Assembly (NCBI GenBank): GCA_016791325.1
Contig: JAEUMU010000122.1
Coordinates: 1 to 5,846, forward strand
DNA from: Hyphomonadaceae bacterium
Lineage (GTDB): Bacteria; Pseudomonadota; Alphaproteobacteria; Caulobacterales; Aquidulcibacteraceae
DNA: 5,846 bases
Direction: 5' to 3'
Position numbers and translations under genes: made by a program. Below the pieces are notes generated by a model. The model was not told the origin of the DNA. It was given only the letters and a program-made list of their open reading frames with translations, and searched no databases. This document shows positions 1 through 5,657 of the stretch, in pieces. Within the stretch, counting starts at the first letter, position 1, and every line of letters begins with the position of its first letter.

Positions 1-332
1 GCGTGGAGCACGACGCGCCGTTCGATGCGCTCGTCTGCATCAACATGGTTCACATATCTCCGTGGGAGGCCACGCTGGGCTTGGTGGCCGGCGCAGCGCG
101 CGTGCTCGCCGCAGATGGCGTGCTGGTGACCTACGGCGCCTATAAGCGCGAGGGGCGCCACACCGCGCCTTCAAACGAAGCGTTCGATCAATGGCTCAAG
201 TCACGCGACCCGCGTTTCGGCGTGCGCGATGTCGATGATGTGCGCGCCGCGGCCTCCGTGCGCGGCTTGGCGCTCAACGAAATCGTTGAGATGCCGGCCA
301 ACAATTTAATGCTGATTTTCGTGCGCGCTTAG
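1..332 (+). CDS. DUF938 family SAM-dependent methyltransferase-like protein, C-terminal part (5' truncated by window edge)
   Basis: The reading frame is open from the left edge (first complete codon at position 3) and stops at TAG 330-332, so about 109 C-terminal residues of a family usually about 200 residues long are visible. The GTG at position 3 is almost certainly an internal valine codon. The fragment carries the hallmark DUF938 blocks: CINMVHISPWEA, then the GAARVLAADGVLVTYGAYKREGRHT segment, SNEAFDQWL, DPRFGVRD, and the C-terminal EMPANNL. From family knowledge DUF938 has a Rossmann methyltransferase-like fold. These blocks would cover its second half, while the SAM-binding glycine motif should lie upstream, outside the window. 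The substrate of the family is not established to my knowledge. The gene is convergent with the downstream dehydrogenase, and the two stop codons overlap in the 4 bases TTAG. Family membership is confident; enzymatic activity is an inference. Confidence 0.88.
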   Translation, partial: VEHDAPFDALVCINMVHISPWEATLGLVAGAARVLAADGVLVTYGAYKREGRHTAPSNEAFDQWLKSRDPRFGVRDVDDVRAAASVRGLALNEIVEMPANNLMLIFVRA

Positions 333-1216
333 CGCGTGGGCATTGGCGGGTCGGTGCGGTAGTCATAAAAGCCGCGCTTGGTTTTGCGGCCAAGCCAGCC
401 GGCCTCGACGTATTTCACCAACAATGGGCAGGGGCGATATTTGGAATCCGCCAGCCCGTCATGCAGCACCTGCATAATCGAAAGGCAGGTATCAAGGCCG
501 ATGAAATCCGCCAGTTCCAGCGGGCCCATCGGGTGGTTGGCGCCCAGCTTCATCGCCTTATCAATCGCTTCAACCGAACCCACGCCTTCGTACAGCGTGT
601 AGATCGCCTCGTTGATCATCGGCACCAGCACGCGGTTGACGATGAAAGCGGGAAAGTCTTCGGCGTTAGCGATGGTCTTGCCGAGGCTCTCCACGAACGC
701 CACGGACGTTTCGTAAGTCTCTTGGCTGGTGGCTAGGCCGCGAACGAGTTCGACCAGCTTCATCACCGGCGCGGGATTCATGAAGTGAATGCCGATGAAC
801 TTATCCGCGCGGTCCGTCGTCGCCGCCAGGCGCGTGATCGAAATCGACGAAGTGTTGGAGGCTAGAATGGTTTCCGGCTTCAACACGGCGCGCAGCTCGG
901 CGAACACCTTCTTTTTAGCTTCGTCCTGCTCAACGATGGATTCTATGACGAGATCGCACGTGCCGAAATCGCTGAGATTTGCCGCCTTAATGCGCTTCAT
1001 CGCGGCATCGGCGTCAGCTTGAGCGACGAGTTCGCGATGCACTTGGCGTGCAAGATTGCCCTTAATGACATCTAGCGCCGGCGCAACCCGCGCTGCGTCG
1101 GCGTCATGGAGGAGGACATCATAACCAGCCAGCGCGCTCACATGCGCTATGCCGTTGCCCATTTGGCCGGCGCCAATGACGCCGACTGTCCGGATTTTGC
1201 TCATCTTAGGGGCCAT
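329..1216 (-). CDS. hbd: 3-hydroxybutyryl-CoA (3-hydroxyacyl-CoA) dehydrogenase, NAD-dependent
   Basis: This cytoplasmic enzyme oxidises (S)-3-hydroxybutyryl-CoA, and probably other short 3-hydroxyacyl-CoAs, to the 3-keto form with NAD. The 295-residue monofunctional form has an N-terminal Rossmann domain with GAGQMG at residues 15-20, the VIESIVEQ block near 90-97, ASNTSSI near 119-125 and GIHFMNP at 142-148. It continues with a C-terminal dimerisation domain: DFPAFIVNRVL around 187-197, HPMGPLELADFIGLD around 228-242, and GWLGRKTKRGFYDY near the end. Catalytic residues at the expected family spacing are Ser123, His144, Glu156 and Asn194. The ATG at 1216 was chosen because AGGG lies 4 bases upstream. 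The ATG at 1204 (MSKIRTVGVIG) matches family N-termini equally well but has no ribosome site, and a TTG at 1243 is unlikely. It follows etfA by 85 bases that hold a hairpin and a possible operator. The symbols paaH, fadB2 and hbdA are used for the same family. Confidence 0.93.
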   Translation of the reverse strand: MAPKMSKIRTVGVIGAGQMGNGIAHVSALAGYDVLLHDADAARVAPALDVIKGNLARQVHRELVAQADADAAMKRIKAANLSDFGTCDLVIESIVEQDEAKKKVFAELRAVLKPETILASNTSSISITRLAATTDRADKFIGIHFMNPAPVMKLVELVRGLATSQETYETSVAFVESLGKTIANAEDFPAFIVNRVLVPMINEAIYTLYEGVGSVEAIDKAMKLGANHPMGPLELADFIGLDTCLSIMQVLHDGLADSKYRPCPLLVKYVEAGWLGRKTKRGFYDYRTDPPMPTR

Positions 1217-1229
1217 ACCACCCTGCGCC

Positions 1230-1253
1230 GTTGCGTAAAGCAACTATTGTTGC
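1230..1253. repeat. Three alternating complementary 5-base arms (GTTGC / GCAAC / GTTGC)
   Basis: GTTGC (1230-1234), GCAAC (1240-1244) and GTTGC (1249-1253) are spaced by 5 and 4 bases. The middle arm can pair with either flank, giving two mutually exclusive short stems just upstream of the hbd start. The last arm overlaps the TGC/GCA palindrome. Arms this short could arise by chance, so this is a recorded structure and not an asserted switch. Confidence 0.4.
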
Positions 1254-1262
1254 AGTGCAGCA
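1248..1262. promoter_or_regulatory. TGC/GCA-rich palindrome, candidate PhaR-type operator
   Basis: TGTTGCA-G-TGCAGCA is a 15-base palindrome with a single mismatch between its 7-base arms. It ends 31 bases before the chosen hbd start, where an operator would act. From family knowledge, PhaR repressors of polyhydroxybutyrate metabolism in alphaproteobacteria bind TGC/GCA-rich palindromes of this sort. The neighbouring gene product works on 3-hydroxybutyryl-CoA, which makes the match functionally sensible. No phaR gene is in the window and I could not score the site against a matrix. Confidence 0.35.
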
Positions 1263-1293
1263 TAGGCTGGCTCTTGGCGCAAGAGCCAGCCTA
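1263..1293 (-). repeat. Perfect 14-bp inverted repeat with 3-base loop (intercistronic hairpin)
   Basis: The left arm, 1263-1276 (TAGGCTGGCTCTTG), is the exact reverse complement of 1280-1293, with loop 1277-1279. Read on the minus strand, the stem begins 8 bases after the etfA stop codon (1302-1304). The sequence that follows it in the transcript is not U-rich, so it is not a canonical intrinsic terminator. The hairpin could protect the etfBA mRNA 3' end, cause partial or factor-assisted termination, or be a copy of a dispersed palindromic repeat. The structure is seen directly; the role is inferred. Confidence 0.8.
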
Positions 1294-1301
1294 CCGTGGG
1301 C

Positions 1302-2246
1302 TTAGAGGCCCGCTTTGCTGAGTTCGTCCATCAATTCTGGCACGGCGGTCTTGTAGTCGGCCACCAAGCCGTAATCGGCCACCTGGAAGATCGGGGCTTC
1401 TTCATCCTTGTTGATCGCAACGATCACCTTGGAATCTTTCATGCCCGCCAAGTGTTGGATGGCGCCAGAAATGCCGACGGCTACGTAAAGCTCCGGCGCG
1501 ACGACCTTGCCAGTCTGGCCGACTTGATAGTCGTTCGGGGCATAGCCCGCATCCACCGCGGCGCGTGAGGCGCCCACTGCCGCGCCCAGCTTGTCGGCCA
1601 GCGGTTCCAACACCTTATTGAACTCTTCGCTGGAGCCCAGCGCGCGCCCGCCGGAAACAACCCGCTTGGCGCCCGTAAGCTCTGGCCGATCGGACTTGGC
1701 CATTTCTTCGGAAACAAAAGCCGACTTGTAGGCCCCTCCCGGCGTAGCCACCGTTTCGACAGCAGCACTGCCGCCGGTCGCGGCGGCCTTAAATGCAGTC
1801 GGCTGCACCGTGAGCACTTTCTTCGGCTGCTCGTCCTTCACGGTGATCAGCGCGTTGCCCGCATAAATCGGGCGCACGAACGTGTCGGGCCCTTCCACGC
1901 CGATGACGCCAGTCACCTGCATGGTGTCGAGCTTGGCCGCCACGCGCGGGGCAGCATTTTTGCCCGTGGTCGAAGCCGGAAATAGCACGGCGTCGTAATT
2001 GGACATCAGTGGCGTGATCAGCGCTTCGAGAGGCTCGGCCATTTGCTTGGCGAGAGCAGCGGCGTCTGCATGCAGCACTTTGCGAACGCCTTCGATCTTG
2101 GCGGCTTCCGCGGCCGCCGCGCCCGCATTTGAGCCAGCGACGAGCACGTCCACATCGCCGCTCATCGCTTTGGCGGCGGTTACGACCTTGTTGGTGGCGT
2201 CTTTCAACGACGCATTGTCGTGCTCGGCGATAACGAGAACGGCCAT
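1302..2246 (-). CDS. etfA: Electron transfer flavoprotein subunit alpha
   Basis: This is the FAD-carrying subunit of the ETF heterodimer. It takes electrons from acyl-CoA dehydrogenases in the cytoplasm and delivers them to membrane ETF-ubiquinone oxidoreductase. The 314-residue length is normal. The N-terminal domain (about 1-185) includes [19 protein letters not shown] (88-106), typical of bacterial alpha subunits. The C-terminal FAD domain has [13 protein letters not shown] (197-209), [23 protein letters not shown] (225-247) and the full ETF-alpha signature from [17 protein letters not shown] to VAIN (253-279). The ATG at 2246 shares its A with the etfB stop codon (TGATG). A GGGAG ribosome site at 2254-2258, inside the etfB coding end, lies 7 bases upstream, so translation is probably coupled for 1:1 subunit synthesis. 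A strong hairpin follows its TAA stop. No key motif is missing. Confidence 0.97.
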   Translation of the reverse strand: MAVLVIAEHDNASLKDATNKVVTAAKAMSGDVDVLVAGSNAGAAAAEAAKIEGVRKVLHADAAALAKQMAEPLEALITPLMSNYDAVLFPASTTGKNAAPRVAAKLDTMQVTGVIGVEGPDTFVRPIYAGNALITVKDEQPKKVLTVQPTAFKAAATGGSAAVETVATPGGAYKSAFVSEEMAKSDRPELTGAKRVVSGGRALGSSEEFNKVLEPLADKLGAAVGASRAAVDAGYAPNDYQVGQTGKVVAPELYVAVGISGAIQHLAGMKDSKVIVAINKDEEAPIFQVADYGLVADYKTAVPELMDELSKAGL

Positions 2247-3010
2247 CAGATCACTCCCGCTTCTTTGAGCTTGCCGACGAGTTCAGCGGCGGTTTTCACT
2301 TTGACGCCGCCTTGACGCTTAGGCGGTTCGGCGGTTTTCAGGACTTTCAGACGTGGAGTTGTATCCACCTCCAGATCGGCGGGCGTCTTCACATCGATGG
2401 GCTTCTTCTTCGCCTTCATGATGTTCGGCAGCGAAGCATAGCGTGGCTCGTTCAAGCGAAGATCGGTGGTGATGATGGCCGGGAGCTCGACATCGATCGT
2501 CTGCAGCCCGCCATCGACTTCGCGCGTCACCGTCGCCTTGCCGGCGCCGAGCACGATCTTGGAAGCGAAAGTGGCTTGCGGCCAGCCAAGCAACGCGGCC
2601 AGCATCTGACCGGTGGCGTTGTTGTCGTCGTCAATGGCTTGTTTGCCTAGGATGACCAGATCGGGCTTCTCCGCCTCGATTACGGCCTTCAGCAGCTTCG
2701 CCACGGCGAGCGGTTCAACTTCGCCGTCAGCCTTCACCAAAATGCCGCGGTCAGCGCCGATGGCGAGTGCGTTGCGCAATGTCTCTTGCGCTTGATCCGG
2801 ACCAATCGAAACGGCGACGACTTCGGTGGCCGCATCTTTTGCGTGGCCGCCGCCGCCTTCTTTCATGCGGACGGCTTCTTCCACCGCGATCTCGCAAAAC
2901 GGGTTCATCGACATCTTCAGGTTCGAGAGATCAACGCCCGAACCGTCCGGCTTCACCCGGACCTTCAAATTATAATCGAGCACCCGTTTCACCGGGACGA
3001 GGACTTTCAT
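2246..3010 (-). CDS. etfB: Electron transfer flavoprotein subunit beta
   Basis: This is the AMP-binding partner of EtfA in the soluble ETF dimer. It also contacts the partner dehydrogenases. The 254-residue protein begins [17 protein letters not shown], the usual N-terminus of beta-oxidation type (group I) ETF-beta. It contains [18 protein letters not shown] (34-51), the nucleotide-region block [23 protein letters not shown] (122-144) and the ETF-beta signature with [10 protein letters not shown] and ELPAIITT (161-182). The 'recognition loop' [18 protein letters not shown] (186-203) docks on acyl-CoA dehydrogenases in well-studied homologues. The start is supported by AAGGA at 3019-3023, 8 bases upstream. 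It is first in the etfBA(-hbd) block, overlaps etfA by 1 base, and has a plausible promoter about 57-85 bases upstream. I see nothing unusual in the protein. Confidence 0.97.
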   Translation of the reverse strand: MKVLVPVKRVLDYNLKVRVKPDGSGVDLSNLKMSMNPFCEIAVEEAVRMKEGGGGHAKDAATEVVAVSIGPDQAQETLRNALAIGADRGILVKADGEVEPLAVAKLLKAVIEAEKPDLVILGKQAIDDDNNATGQMLAALLGWPQATFASKIVLGAGKATVTREVDGGLQTIDVELPAIITTDLRLNEPRYASLPNIMKAKKKPIDVKTPADLEVDTTPRLKVLKTAEPPKRQGGVKVKTAAELVGKLKEAGVI

Positions 3011-3018
3011 GCTTGAAA

Positions 3019-3023
3019 TCCTT
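3019..3023 (-). promoter_or_regulatory. Ribosome binding site of etfB
   Basis: The minus strand reads AAGGA with an 8-base spacer to the ATG at 3010. It fixes this start, and no alternative in-frame start with a comparable site lies upstream. Confidence 0.6.
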
Positions 3024-3034
3024 GAGACAATCTT

Positions 3035-3052
3035 TGGCGCGGGGAGGCGCCA
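3035..3052 (-). repeat. 6-bp inverted repeat in the predicted etfB leader
   Basis: TGGCGC (3035-3040) and GCGCCA (3047-3052) are perfect complements around a 6-base loop (3041-3046). They would form a GC-rich hairpin 5' of the etfB ribosome site, just downstream of the predicted transcription start. It could stabilise the mRNA 5' end. In DNA of this composition a 6-bp arm pair may also be chance. Confidence 0.35.
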
Positions 3053-3066
3053 GAACGGCGCGCGGA

Positions 3067-3095
3067 CACTAGCGGCCCCAAAATCCCCCCGTCAA
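3067..3095 (-). promoter_or_regulatory. Predicted housekeeping-type promoter for etfBA
   Basis: On the minus strand, TTGACG (3095-3090) is followed by an exact 17-base spacer and CTAGTG (3072-3067). The -35 fits the alphaproteobacterial TTGAC consensus well, while the -10 is weak but acceptable for this group. Initiation would fall near 3060 and give a leader of about 50 bases. No other -35-like hexamer in the 3011-3186 gap has a better partner. Confidence 0.45.
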
Positions 3096-3174
3096 TGCGA
3101 CTATTAAAAACCGCATGTCCAACAGATAAGGCATCCGATTGGTCAGCCCGGCGCATCATTGGGTTCTGATTGTT

Positions 3175-3180
3175 GAGGGG
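3175..3180 (+). promoter_or_regulatory. Ribosome binding site deciding the serine hydrolase start
   Basis: GAGGGG lies 6 bases before the ATG at 3187. It selects that start over the in-frame TTG at 3139, which would add 16 residues (MVSPAHHWVLIVEGII) ahead of a clear signal peptide. Confidence 0.65.
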
Positions 3181-3186
3181 ATCATC

Positions 3187-4620
3187 ATGAACACCACCAC
3201 ACGCCGCCCCATTTTGGCAGGCGCCGTTGCGTTAGCTCTGTGCGCTCAGGACGCCAAGGCGCAGGTTTCTGGCGAGTTCCAGGGCGAATGGCATGGGGCG
3301 CTAGACCTCGGCTCCCAGCGTCTCCGGTTGCGCCTAGTTGTGACCGCAGGGCCAGCCGCGGTGCTTTACAGCGTGGATCAGGGCAATGCGCCCATACCGG
3401 TGGCCGCCACCGCTATCGAGGGCGACCAGATCACGCTCGATATTCCGGTGATTGGCGCCCGGTTTGTTGGCCGGCTGGCGGGTGGGCGCATCGAGGGCCT
3501 GTTCACGCAGGGTGGCACGCTCCCGCTTGTCTTTTCGCGCGAAACGGCAGCTACGGAAGCGCCGCCAGCGGAGGCGCTTACCTTGGCGCGGCTCTCCGCC
3601 CTGCGCGCCGGCGCTGGCTCGCCGGCGTTTGTGGGCGCAGCCGCAAAGCGGGGCGGGCGCAGCATTCATTTTGTCGATGGCCTGCGCGCTATCGGCCAGC
3701 CGCAGACCGTCGGCCCAAATGATCGATGGCATGTCGGTTCGATCACCAAGTCGATGACTGCGACGTTGGTGGCTCGCGCCGTGGAGGCGCGGCGCGTAAG
3801 CTGGGACGATACGGTCGGAGAGGTCCTGGGTGCGGCCGTCCCTGACATGCGGGAGGAGTATCGCGCGGCGTCGCTGCGTCATTTGCTCAGCCATCAATCG
3901 GGCCTGCCGGCAAACATTGAGATGGCCCAGTTGCTCGCGTTCCCACGTGATAGCGCCGACGCGCGCGCCGACCGCATCGCTTATGCCCGCCTTGGCCTGC
4001 AGCAGCAGCCGGTTGGCGCCATGGGCGCTAACTTTACCTATTCCAACACCGGCTACGTCATCGCTGGCGCAATGCTAGAGGCCAAGCTAGGTGCGCCCTG
4101 GGAGGAGCTTATCTCCCGGCATGTGTTTTCGCCGTTGCGCATGACGAGCGCCGGGCAGGGCGCGCCGGGAACGCCGGGCGCCTACGATCAGCCCGTCGGG
4201 CACGCACTTGGCGCGACCGTTGTGGGCGAGACCGGCGCTAGCGCCTCCTTGACGCCCTATCCGCCAGGCGACGCCATCACGGACAATCCGGCCGCGCTCG
4301 GCCCCGCTGGGAGCGTGCACGCAAGCGTGCAGGACATGTTCAAGTATCTCGCCGCGCATCGGGATCGCACATCGTTCCTGCGCCGCGAGAGCTGGGACAC
4401 GCTGCATTCTCCGCCGTTTGGCGGAACTTACGCGATGGGCTGGGCGCGCCGCGACGGCATGCTCTGGCATAACGGCTCGAACACGCTCTGGTACGCCGAA
4501 GTGATGTTTGATCGCACCCGTGGCGTCATCGCGATGGCGGCGACGAACGATGGGCGTGTCGGCGTCGTCAGCCAGCCGATCGGCGCCGCCCTCGTAGGCG
4601 CAGCGCAAGCAGTCGCTTAG
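3187..4620 (+). CDS. Exported serine hydrolase, beta-lactamase / family VIII esterase fold, with N-terminal beta-rich domain
   Basis: A 477-residue protein with signal peptide MNTTTRRPILAGAVALALCAQDAKA and probable cleavage at Ala25-Gln26. The T-R-R-P-I-L segment vaguely resembles a Tat motif, so Sec or Tat export cannot be decided. Residues about 28-118 form a beta-rich module (GEWHGALDLGSQRLRL, IEGDQITLDIPVIGARFVGRL, LFTQGGTLPLVFSR) seen in front of various secreted hydrolases. The catalytic domain follows with SITK at 185-188 (Ser185 nucleophile, Lys188), YSN at 285-287 (Tyr285) and HNG at 428-430 in place of KTG, the pattern of class C beta-lactamase relatives, family VIII esterases and D-aminopeptidase-like enzymes. 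All three motifs are intact, so it is probably active. The substrate (ester, peptide or beta-lactam) is unknown, and resistance should not be assumed. It diverges from etfB and converges on the YHS gene with a 4-base overlap. Confidence 0.9.
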   Translation: MNTTTRRPILAGAVALALCAQDAKAQVSGEFQGEWHGALDLGSQRLRLRLVVTAGPAAVLYSVDQGNAPIPVAATAIEGDQITLDIPVIGARFVGRLAGGRIEGLFTQGGTLPLVFSRETAATEAPPAEALTLARLSALRAGAGSPAFVGAAAKRGGRSIHFVDGLRAIGQPQTVGPNDRWHVGSITKSMTATLVARAVEARRVSWDDTVGEVLGAAVPDMREEYRAASLRHLLSHQSGLPANIEMAQLLAFPRDSADARADRIAYARLGLQQQPVGAMGANFTYSNTGYVIAGAMLEAKLGAPWEELISRHVFSPLRMTSAGQGAPGTPGAYDQPVGHALGATVVGETGASASLTPYPPGDAITDNPAALGPAGSVHASVQDMFKYLAAHRDRTSFLRRESWDTLHSPPFGGTYAMGWARRDGMLWHNGSNTLWYAEVMFDRTRGVIAMAATNDGRVGVVSQPIGAALVGAAQAVA

Positions 4621-5078
4621 CGGCGCAGCACGCCGGGCCAGTTCGCATTCGCGGCTCTGATAAAGCCGGGGATGTCTCTTTCCCACCGGCTTTGAATCTC
4701 GGCGTTGTAGTTGAGATAAAGACGGCCATCGACAATGCGCCAGTTCAAGGGATTGCCGGGCGCGGTGTAGCCGTTTGCGACGGCCCAGGCGCAATAACCG
4801 CCGAATTGCGGCAGGTAGCGCTCCGGCGCAGCGCGAAACGTGGCGAGGTTTTGCGCGGAGACAAAGCGGTATTCATAACCTTGGTGCGTCAAGCGATGCG
4901 CCGCGGCGCCCCGCACCGGGCGCCCTTGAGAAAAATAGGCAACCGGATCGTATCCACCCACGGCGAGGCGCGAAAGCAGAGCCGTTTGCACTGGCGGCTG
5001 ATCCGCCATCGCCGGGCTTGGCGCACCGGCGAGAAACGCAGCGCAGATAAAAAGGGCGACGAAGAATGATGAACGCAT
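4617..5078 (-). CDS. Exported YHS domain-containing protein
   Basis: A 153-residue protein with a clear Sec signal peptide (MRSSFFVALFICAAFLAGAPSPAMA, cleavage predicted after Ala25), hence probably periplasmic. The mature part matches the family annotated as 'YHS domain-containing (seleno)protein'. Blocks are GGYDPVAYFSQGRPVRG (41-57), YEYRFVSAQNLATFRAAPERYLPQFGGYCAWAVANGYTAPG (about 68-108), WRIVDGRLYLNYN (113-125) and WERDIPGFIRAANANWP (132-148). YHS domains are associated with metal binding, and Cys96 in GGYCAWAV is the obvious ligand candidate. It is encoded by TGC, so this copy is a cysteine form, not a selenoprotein. The start is supported by GGGAG at 5085-5089. It lies 16 bases behind the DoxX gene, almost certainly in one transcript, and its stop overlaps that of the hydrolase. 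The biochemical role is unknown; metal or redox stress at the envelope is inferred from context. Confidence 0.9.
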   Translation of the reverse strand: MRSSFFVALFICAAFLAGAPSPAMADQPPVQTALLSRLAVGGYDPVAYFSQGRPVRGAAAHRLTHQGYEYRFVSAQNLATFRAAPERYLPQFGGYCAWAVANGYTAPGNPLNWRIVDGRLYLNYNAEIQSRWERDIPGFIRAANANWPGVLRR

Positions 5079-5094
5079 TTCGTGCTCCCGAATT

Positions 5095-5613
5095 TTAGGC
5101 GTGGGCGTTTTGCTGCGAGGCCGCAGTTTCGCGCAGCGTCGCCGCAGGAACGAATGCGCGGGCGAGGCCGTTCGCCAGTCCGGCGAGATCCGCGCGCCGA
5201 ATAATCAGCAACGCGATCATCGTTATCCAGATCGTCACCGCCGCTGCGAATAGGCCGCCCCCGTCATCGTTGGGATCGACGCCGAGGGGAGTGAACAGGT
5301 GAAAACTCACCGCGCCTGTCATCACTGCCAGACCGATCAGCGCACCCAGTGCATTGAGCCGCGCCAACCCTGGAGCCAGCCCGATCAACAGGAGTCCCGA
5401 CGCCGTCAATTCCGCCGCGCCAATTACGTATTGGCTGAACAACCCCGTGTGCGCGAAGAGGCCCGGCGCGCCAAAAGATGCGGCCCAGCTATCCAGCCGG
5501 CCGAAAATTTCCTGCGTGTTGGGATGGTCGGTAAACTTAAAGCGCAGGCTGTCGAGAAAGACTGCGGCTGCAAACAACGAAACGGCTATAGGCCCATAGC
5601 GGCGGATCAGCAT
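5095..5613 (-). CDS. DoxX-like integral membrane protein
   Basis: A 172-residue protein with four hydrophobic segments at about 7-24, 59-80, 86-106 and 118-138, the DoxX family arrangement. Glu68 lies in helix 2 (GAAELTASGLLLIG), and a conserved-looking loop with GVDPNDDGGG (111-120) precedes helix 4. The C-terminal tail of about 34 residues is polar and alanine-rich. The start at 5613 is backed by GGGAGG (5619-5624) with a 5-base spacer. It lies 44 bases after the nrsF stop and 16 bases before the YHS gene, so the three probably form one operon. DoxX proteins are a diverse family with roles linked to quinone, thiosulfate or redox-stress functions. In Caulobacter a DoxX gene lies with the sigma-F/NrsF-controlled genes, which supports a stress role here. 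Exact function is not known. Confidence 0.82.
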   Translation of the reverse strand: MLIRRYGPIAVSLFAAAVFLDSLRFKFTDHPNTQEIFGRLDSWAASFGAPGLFAHTGLFSQYVIGAAELTASGLLLIGLAPGLARLNALGALIGLAVMTGAVSFHLFTPLGVDPNDDGGGLFAAAVTIWITMIALLIIRRADLAGLANGLARAFVPAATLRETAASQQNAHA

Positions 5614-5618
5614 GGCGG

Positions 5619-5624
5619 CCTCCC
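5619..5624 (-). promoter_or_regulatory. Ribosome binding site of the DoxX-like gene
   Basis: The minus strand reads GGGAGG with a 5-base spacer to the ATG at 5613, a near-consensus site that fixes the start of the membrane protein right before its first hydrophobic helix. Confidence 0.6.
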
Positions 5625-5657
5625 TGCGTGATGGTTACGCACAGGAGGCGGCGGCGG

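Larger units (their letters stand above)
1217..1301 (-). other. etfA-hbd intergenic region
   Basis: This 85-base spacer is unusually structured. Immediately after the etfA stop it holds a perfect 14-bp inverted repeat. Next, in transcription order, comes a TGC/GCA palindrome (1248-1262), then three alternating GTTGC/GCAAC arms (1230-1253), then the start of hbd. I could not identify a convincing -35/-10 pair. Whether hbd is read through from etfBA or has its own promoter cannot be decided from sequence. Confidence 0.6.
3011..3186. other. Divergent intergenic region between etfB and the serine hydrolase gene
   Basis: This is the largest non-coding stretch of the window. It contains the predicted etfB promoter and leader hairpin on the minus strand and the GAGGGG ribosome site of the hydrolase on the plus strand. 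A short A/T-rich patch (3101-3110) lies just upstream of the etfB -35 hexamer. I could not find a convincing plus-strand promoter for the hydrolase. Confidence 0.6.

Noticed and set aside
1217..1243. Upstream TTG start at 1243 for the dehydrogenase
   Set aside because: It adds nine residues not seen in the family, has no ribosome site and would extend coding sequence into the alternating-arm region.
1263..1293. Calling the 14-bp hairpin a Rho-independent terminator
   Set aside because: No U-rich tract follows the stem on either strand, and a likely co-transcribed gene lies downstream, so it is listed as an inverted repeat only.
3139..3186. In-frame TTG start that would extend the serine hydrolase by 16 residues
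   Set aside because: The extension would bury the signal peptide, has no good ribosome site, and the ATG at 3187 has GAGGGG at ideal spacing.
3232..3243. Possible lipobox (LALC) in the hydrolase signal peptide
   Set aside because: Leucine directly before the cysteine does not fit the usual Gly/Ala/Ser, and an AKA-Q signal peptidase I site follows.
3334..3897. Open frame of about 187 codons on the minus strand inside the hydrolase gene
   Set aside because: It lies wholly antisense to well-conserved hydrolase sequence, is Arg/His-rich and matches no family I know.
4087..4794. Long open frame of about 235 codons on the minus strand, antisense to the hydrolase and running into the YHS gene
   Set aside because: Its translation is arginine-rich with no recognisable motif, it covers two genes with clear family motifs, and it is what high-G+C codon usage produces on the opposite strand.
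4789..4794. Selenocysteine in the YHS protein, as the family name suggests
   Set aside because: The relevant residue is an ordinary cysteine codon (TGC on the minus strand), with no in-frame TGA.
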